A stretch of 35,111 nt of DNA from Williamsoniiplasma lucivorax ATCC 49196 (GTDB lineage: Bacteria; Bacillota_I; Bacilli_A; Mycoplasmatales; Mycoplasmataceae): positions 1 to 35,111 of the forward strand of contig NZ_JADH01000015.1 of NCBI RefSeq assembly GCF_000518285.1, read 5' to 3'. This document shows, piece by piece, positions 29,118 through 35,111 of this stretch. A program made the translations under genes and the position numbers. Position 1 is the first letter of the stretch. Each line of letters starts with the position of its first letter. The notes beneath the pieces are model-generated. The model was not told the DNA's origin. It ran no database searches and saw only the letters and a program-made list of their open reading frames with translations.

Positions 29118-29126
29118 ATTATATCA
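29118..29126 (-). promoter_or_regulatory. Extended -10 promoter of pepA
   Basis: On the minus strand TGATATAAT is a perfect extended -10 element (TATAAT at 29118-29123 with TG one base upstream), 35 nt before the pepA ATG. An AGAC/GTCT hairpin with a T6 run upstream may terminate the ftsX-like transcript. Confidence 0.55.
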
Positions 29127-29152
29127 TTTCAAAAAAGACATGGATAGTCTAT

Positions 29153-32100
29153 CTATAAAACTGCAAAGGCATTTTTTGGCGATTGCTGCTTAGTGTAAAA
29201 ATAAATTGCCACACCAACTAAACATGAGAATGCTATGACACTCGCTAATGCAATTGCCACGAATTCACCACTTCAAACAAATGGAGCTGCCAAACCAATA
29301 TTGGCATACATAAATTCAGAAACCTTGGTTAAAATAATTCATGATACTAAAATGCTTGTTAAAATAGCGAGTAGTGATGAGAGGAAGTAACCACTAATTA
29401 AATACATATTAATATCATTTTTACAATATCCCATTGCTTTAAATAATAAAATAATTTCACGGTTTTCTAGCAAGGCTAAAATCGTAATAATGAGTGAAAT
29501 AATCACAGCAATCACACTACTTAAAGCGATTGCAATCATAATGATGCCCATAAATGGTCTAGTGAGTGTTTCAAGTTGTTTAGTTGCAATATTAAATTGG
29601 AAGGCATTGCTCATCAAACTAGTCATATATCTGGAAATGTTATTGGTTTGATTACCAAAATAATCTTGAATGAAACCACCAGGCTTAGCATGATCGTGTT
29701 CACTAAAAATTGGTAAAGTTAAATATTCCATTTGCATTGGGATCTCATTTTGTGAAAAATAAGAATTACTAATGCCTGTTGGTTGATGATCTCTAATTTT
29801 TTCATAAATCTGTTTATAATATTCAGCTAAAGTTTGGTGAGCAACAGAATTTCGGTTAGTGTTCGTAATTAAAGACAAGTATTTAAACAAACTTGCTTGG
29901 GCAACATAAACAGATAATTGAATCCCATCTTCAACAATGATTTTATTTACTTTTAAATGTAAAGTATTGCTGATTAAATATCTGGTCGCAGAGTTTCAAC
30001 GGCTAATCCCAATTGAAGGTAATCCATCTAAAGTAATTGGAAATTCATCGCCTGGTTTTAAGTGGGCATAATCTGCATAATGTTTAGAAATGTTGACTTT
30101 TAACACTTTCTCATTGTACTTACCATTGACAATGTCCTTTTCAGTGGATGAATCATAGTGAAAATGTTGGTGTGAATCTTGATCGTTTTCAAAGGCCATG
30201 AAATTCAAACCTAAACCAATAGTTTGGTCAGTAGCATTACTTGCATATACACCCCATTGTTTACCACTTTGCATTGATTGAGCTTTGTTTTGACCAACAA
30301 TGTTACCAAACATAATATTAATTCCGTCAAATCAAGGTTGTTCTTTTTTCATTTTAATTAATCGATTGATCATCTCATTAAGTCCATCAACAAATTCTTG
30401 AGCATCTTCTGGACTCATTCGATAAATATTTTGTAAAATTTCTTTGATTTTTTCCATCAAGCGTTCTTGGCTTTCTGGATTTTTGATCATATCTTCTACA
30501 AAACGATTAACGACTGTTTTGGGAATGTAACGGTCTTTTAATCCACCTTGAAAAATTTTCATAATTTTACCAAGGGGTAATTCATAAAGATCAATCGCTT
30601 TTTTAGAATCAATATCACTCGGATCAATCACTTTATACGCTCTAACTGGCTGATAGTCAGGATTGTGCGAACGTTCACTTGGTAGTTGATTCATACTAAA
30701 TAGTGGTAATGAACGATTAAAAATAATTGATTTGTATGGAGCATTTCAATTTTCATATTGCTTAATCGATTTTGGTAAAGAGCTTGAAAATTGAAATGCA
30801 AACAAAATGACTGTAAAAGCAATCGTTAGAATTAAATAGGAAATCGAATTTTTATAAACATTTTTAAAAATAAAAGTGATGCCAATTCGGGCTTTACCAT
30901 TTAATCCACGGGTGAGAATTTTTAATCTCATATGTAATCTGGAAATTGATTTACCAACACCCATAGTTTGACTACTTAATAATTTGGATTTAATAATACT
31001 TCAATTAATTGCAAAGAAAGCGGCAACATTAATTGCAATTAAAGCAACAAAAATTCCCAAGAAAACAAATCCACCAGCTCAGAACCCATGATAAAAATTC
31101 AAATGTTGATAAGAAATACTCATAATCAGGTCTTGAATGCTAAAAGAAAGGAAAGCACTCAAGATTATTCCACACGAAAGTGGTACAACCAACGCCAAAG
31201 TTGTTAATAGAGATAATTCGGCATTGTTAACTCCTAAAGATTTTAAGAAAAATAATGTTTTGCGTTGTAATAAAATTATTTGTTGACTAATAAAGAAGAA
31301 AATGACAAATAGTAGAATTAAAATCAATGAAGCAATCACAAATGTTAAAACAATAAAGATGTTGTATGTCGTCATCAATGTTTTAGTAGTTTCATATTTT
31401 TCTCAATAAGTTGAGGTTTGTAATTCCACATTTTGATCTCAACTAACTTTTGACATCATTTTTTCTTGAAATCATTCTGAAAATTCTTTTTGTCCTCCCG
31501 CGATAGAAGTTTGGTCTAAAAATCTCAATGGGAATTTATTTAAATTGAAGGTTTTGGACATATATCAATAAACATCTTCAGGAAAAGATTGAATAGATTT
31601 TCAAAGTTCAAAAGACATTTTATTAATTGTTTGCACCGGTAAGTAAAATTGTAATAAATTTGGTCTAATAAAGATATTACTTGCATTAATATTGGTACCA
31701 GCATAAAGCAAATTGTATATTATAGCATCCTCTTTATCACCCATTTTAACTTGATAAGTTTCACCTAATTTCAAGTTAAGTTTGTTGGCTGTTTTTTGTT
31801 GGGTGTAAAAAAACATTCCATATTTATCACTATCTTTTTTCAAATAGTCTTCATATTCTTTGCTTGAAAAATCAACTGAGCTTTTATAAACAATTTTATT
31901 AAAATCATTTTCATAAAATAATCTTGAATTAGGCATTTTAGCCTCTGAACCAACACCGATTGTTTCAGCAATATCATCGCCATAAAAACCTTCATAAATA
32001 TCTTTCATTCATGTATTAGTTGCTAAAACTTCAGCATTTAATTTTTCATCACTACCTTCAAGTCGCAAATGATGAGTATAATTTCTTTCTAATTGAAAGG

Positions 32101-32725
32101 AAAATTTTTGCTTATTTTCTGGTTGCTGCAAATACTCATTAATAATAAATGCTATTTGAATATTATTTGTTTTAAAATTGCGTTTAAAGAGATTACTGAT
32201 TCATTCAATGAAAATATTTAGCTCATTTGTTGGTGTTTTTGGGGATGGGGCTAAAGTTTTCAATGTTAATAAGTATGGATTTTTAGTAAAAGCACTTTTA
32301 GAAAGAGGGGTAATATTACCACTAAAAAAAGCAAAATATTTATAAAGGTCTTTGCCAATTGGTTCAATTTCTGTTCGGAAATGTGGGCTAACACGTTGAT
32401 TAAATTCTTCTTTATTTGCATTAACAACACTCAAAAAAAAATTAAACATTGGTTGACTGGTGCGTTCTTGTTGAATAAATGATGTTTGATATTTGGGATC
32501 CAACTCTGGTTCATCAAATAAATATCTTTGTGGTGAAAAACGTGCATTAACCAATCTGTTTTGGTGAACAGTTGTACTAATATCTGAGATATAAAGCGAA
32601 ACAAAAGAAATCAAACCTAAAGATAAGGAAATTGCCAAAATAAAAAATAAGGTAAATGAAAGATACAAAGGCCAATGACCTAAGAAATCTTTTAAAGTTT
32701 GTTTAAAAAATAATCTCAATTTCAT
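29153..32725 (-). CDS. Giant FtsX-family (MacB-like) ABC permease, 1190 aa
   Basis: All pieces lie in one frame when TGA is Trp. The N-terminal helix (about residues 15-45) is followed by a large outside domain (about 46-450), three helices (about 452-575), another helix (about 624-646), a second outside domain (650-1055) and three C-terminal helices, the last ending in KNAFAVL. The permease segments carry FFFISQQIILLQRKTLFFLK and SLIITILALLEN, typical of FtsX domains. Such proteins work with an ATPase in lipoprotein or peptide export or cell-envelope tasks. No ATPase gene is in the window. The start has AAGGGG upstream. A paralogue lies directly upstream. Confidence 0.85.
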
Positions 32726-32750
32726 GAAAAAACCCCTTCTTTAATTTGAT

Positions 32751-32756
32751 ATTATA
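32751..32756 (-). promoter_or_regulatory. -10 box of the first ftsX-like gene
   Basis: A perfect TATAAT on the minus strand, 26 nt before the ATG, preceded by GGG. No good -35 was found, so confidence is limited. Confidence 0.4.
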
Positions 32757-32766
32757 CCCAAAAAAG

Positions 32767-32796
32767 AAAAATTCTATTGAGAATAATAGAATTTTT
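32767..32796. terminator. Terminator after the second ftsX-like gene
   Basis: AAAAATTCTATT (32767-32778) pairs perfectly with AATAGAATTTTT (32785-32796). It is 40 nt after the stop of the upstream permease gene and could work in both directions. Confidence 0.7.
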
Positions 32797-32835
32797 AAAT
32801 ATAAATTTTTAAAACCATTTTTATAAAATAAATTA

Positions 32836-35111
32836 CTATAAAACTGCAAAAGCATTTTTAGGTTGTTGTTTTCGGCTATAAATGGTGATTGTTCAACTAA
32901 TTAAACAGAAGAACCAAACAACTGCTAAAATAGCCGTAAAAATAAAGTCTAAATGCCAAGCAAAGTTTAAGTCCATCTTAATTGACACAGCATGCATAAA
33001 TTGCATACCAACTTTATTTAAGAGTAATGTAGAAATCCCGACAGCAGTCATGGCTGCTAGAATGATCGAGACTAGATAACCACTAATTAAATATAAATTG
33101 ATTTCTCGTTTTGAATAACCAATCGCTTTAAACAAGAGAATTACTTTTTTGTTTTCTAAAAGCGCCAAAATAGTAATAATTAAAGAAATGACCAATGCAA
33201 TAGCAATCGAAAAAGCAATAGCATTATTTAAAATTCCTAACATGGGAGCAACGCTTGGATAGAGTTTTTGAGTCACAAGATCAAAAATTAATAAATCACT
33301 AGTAGCACTTTGCAGATATTTTTTGGAATCTTCTTTTGCATAATAATCTAAAATGTGACTCCCAACCTGATTAGGATCATTATCTGCTTGTTTGTCTGAA
33401 GTTTTGTTTGTTTGCTTCAAAATCGGTAATGTGAAATATTCTAATTGTGTTGGTAATCTTTTGCTTGAATAATATGAATTGCTCACATATTGATCCGGCA
33501 TATCATCAGCAATCATTTGATATTGTTCTTTTAAAATACCACTCATCGTATCCAACTGATTAGTTGTTAATGCTAAATATTTAAATAAAGCAGTTTGTGG
33601 CACATAAACATTTTCTAAAATAGTTTCTTCTTCAACTATTTGATCAACTTGCAAAATAATTTTTGGAGAAATTCCATGAGAAATCACGTCATCCCGTTGA
33701 TCAATTCTTTCTAGACCGATGTTTTTTAACTCTAAACTAATTTCATCACCTGATTTTATATTTGTTCGCTTAGCAAGGGTTTGAGAAATGTTTGCTTTAA
33801 GCGCCAAATTTACAATTTCAGGTTCATTAGTTTTTAATTGTCTTGAGATAATTGGTTGTTCATTTTGATCATACTGAAAATGTTTGTATGAATGGTCATC
33901 ATTTTCAAAACCAATAAGATTTATTTTTCGAGCTGATTTGGCATGTCAAGCTTTAGTTGCATAAACTCCCATCTCATTTTTGCTGTTATTAGGCTTAACA
34001 ACTTTACCAAAAACAACATTTAAACCATCAAATTCTGGATTGATTTTTTTTAGTTTAATAAGTTTACCCAATAATTCTTCAATGATAGTTTTTATACCAT
34101 CACTTTTTGACTTGTCATTGCCATTCTTGGGTTTTGCTGGGTTATCTTCATTAATGATATCTATCATCTTTTGCATCATCGCTTTAACCGTTTCTTTTGG
34201 CAAATATGTTTCGTCCATTTTTGTTGTTAGAGTGTTGATAATGTCATCTTCGTCGGTGTTTTGCCAAAAGGCTAAATCTAATGGAATTAACTGATTCAAC
34301 TCTTCTTGGGAAATAGTTTGATAAGAATCGATAATTTTTGGAGAATTATCGACACTAAATTCTTTATTTTGATGAACAACATTAAACAAAGGTAAAGCAT
34401 GATTGAGTTTAATTGATTTAAAAGGTGCATGTCAATTTTCATAACTTTTAACAGCTCCTCAAATGGAACCATTAAATTGCAAGGCAAAAAACAAAACCGT
34501 AAAAGCCAAAGTTAAAAAAAGATAGGAAACGAAATTTTTATAAACATTTTTAAAAGCAAAGGCAAAACCAATCCTTGTTTTACTATTTAATTTGCCGGTT
34601 GTTCATTTCAACTTTTGTTGAAAAGTTGAAATGCCTTTAATTGCACCCATGCCAGATGTTTTTAACACTTTGGATTTAATAATAAAAATATTAACTAAAT
34701 AAAACCCAATAACATTAATCACAAATAAAATAATTAATGGTAAAAACAACATCGGTTCAATAGTAAAGAAGGGGTGATAAAAAATTAAATTATCATAAGT
34801 CACTTCCATGATAATGTTTTGCAAGAGCAAGGATACAAAAATTGATCCAATAAAACCAACCACAACTGGAGCACATAATGAAAGGGTAGTTAAAATTGAT
34901 AATTCAGAATTATTGACACCTAAAGATTTTAAATAATACAAAGTTTGTTGATGCATTAAAATAATTTGTTGACTAATAAAGAAAAAGATTAAAAATATTA
35001 AAGCTAAAATGAATAATGGGGTCTTTACGGATTTTTGTGTAAATTCATTTTTACTCATTATTCAATTACGACCCTCCCTTCAAACATTATATAAAAGTGA
35101 GCCAGTGCAGA
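32836..35111 (-). CDS. Second giant FtsX-family permease (5' end outside window)
   Basis: About 758 codons of the C-terminal part are visible, parallel to the neighbouring permease: helices with FFFISQQIILMHQQTLYYLK, then SYLFLTLAFTVLFFALQF, an outside domain, and SLIITILALLENKKVILLFK before the same final KNAFAVL. The frame is open to the right edge, so the ATG at 35058 is internal, not the start: upstream codons read LLYNVWREGRNWIM with TGA as Trp. The region before the first visible helix is shorter than in the paralogue. Positions 35019-35068 are copied at the left end of the window. The two genes look like an old tandem duplication. Confidence 0.82.

Noticed and set aside
35056-35058. 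ATG at 35058 as start of the second permease
   Set aside because: The frame is open beyond it to the window edge with TGA as Trp, there is no close Shine-Dalgarno, and the paralogue shows a large N-terminal domain upstream.
1-35111. tRNA or rRNA genes
   Set aside because: No cloverleaf, CCA-type end or rRNA sequence was recognised on either strand by eye; a covariance search was not possible.

Overview
This AT-rich window comes from a mollicute that reads UGA as tryptophan. Many genes are open only if TGA is sense, and the conserved C-terminal Trp of ribosomal proteins S8 and S14 is encoded by TGA just before a TAG stop. The ribosomal gene order, the absence of rpmD (L30), a fused PTS permease, BspA-like (DUF285) and other lipoproteins and very large FtsX-type permeases all fit the Spiroplasma/Entomoplasma/Mesoplasma group. 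I infer this from gene content, not from a database search. All coordinates below merge the pieces that standard-code translation would break at TGA. Nearly everything is on the minus strand; only the AEC transporter (15619-16830) and the HAD phosphatase (21260-22138) are on the plus strand.

Layout, left to right. (1) 1-350: the first codons of a gene leaving the window, then a non-coding stretch with a 31-nt inverted repeat, one arm of which is part of a 50-nt copy of sequence inside the ftsX-like gene at the far right edge. (2) 352-5442: a beta-glucoside uptake and hydrolysis cluster, read right to left: promoter with palindrome, fused PTS IIA-IIB-IIC with an unusual 200-residue coiled-coil tail, 6-phospho-beta-glucosidase, terminator, and an RpiR-family regulator. 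(3) 5443-5830: gene-poor, with a possible transposase remnant and the terminator of the ribosomal operon. (4) 5831-15266: twenty ribosomal protein genes from rpsJ to rplO. The run stops at rplO with a terminator instead of continuing into secY. L3, S3, S5 and L29 carry extra low-complexity tails.

(5) 15267-16890: control region and an AEC-type carrier. (6) 16897-17350: a small operon of an ArsR-type metalloid sensor with a Cys-x-Cys motif, a palindromic operator, and an extremely short Cys-rich ORF. (7) 17364-22138: an unknown 328-aa protein, alaS and, divergently, a Cof-type HAD phosphatase. (8) 22150-27445: a BspA-repeat lipoprotein, the oligoendopeptidase pepF with an unknown 228-aa protein, a 37-aa Cys/Lys-rich protein, and a lipoprotein with a Thr-Glu dipeptide repeat. 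(9) 27734-29083: leucyl aminopeptidase. (10) 29153-35111: two tandem giant FtsX-family permeases, the second cut by the window edge.

The genes suggest a host-associated fermenter that imports and phosphorylates beta-glucosides, degrades peptides with PepF and PepA, and shows variable lipoproteins at its surface. The least ordinary items are the ArsR plus Cys-rich micro-ORF unit, the 37-aa Cys/Lys protein with a 5' UTR hairpin, the PTS coiled-coil tail, and the shared repeat at the two ends of the window.
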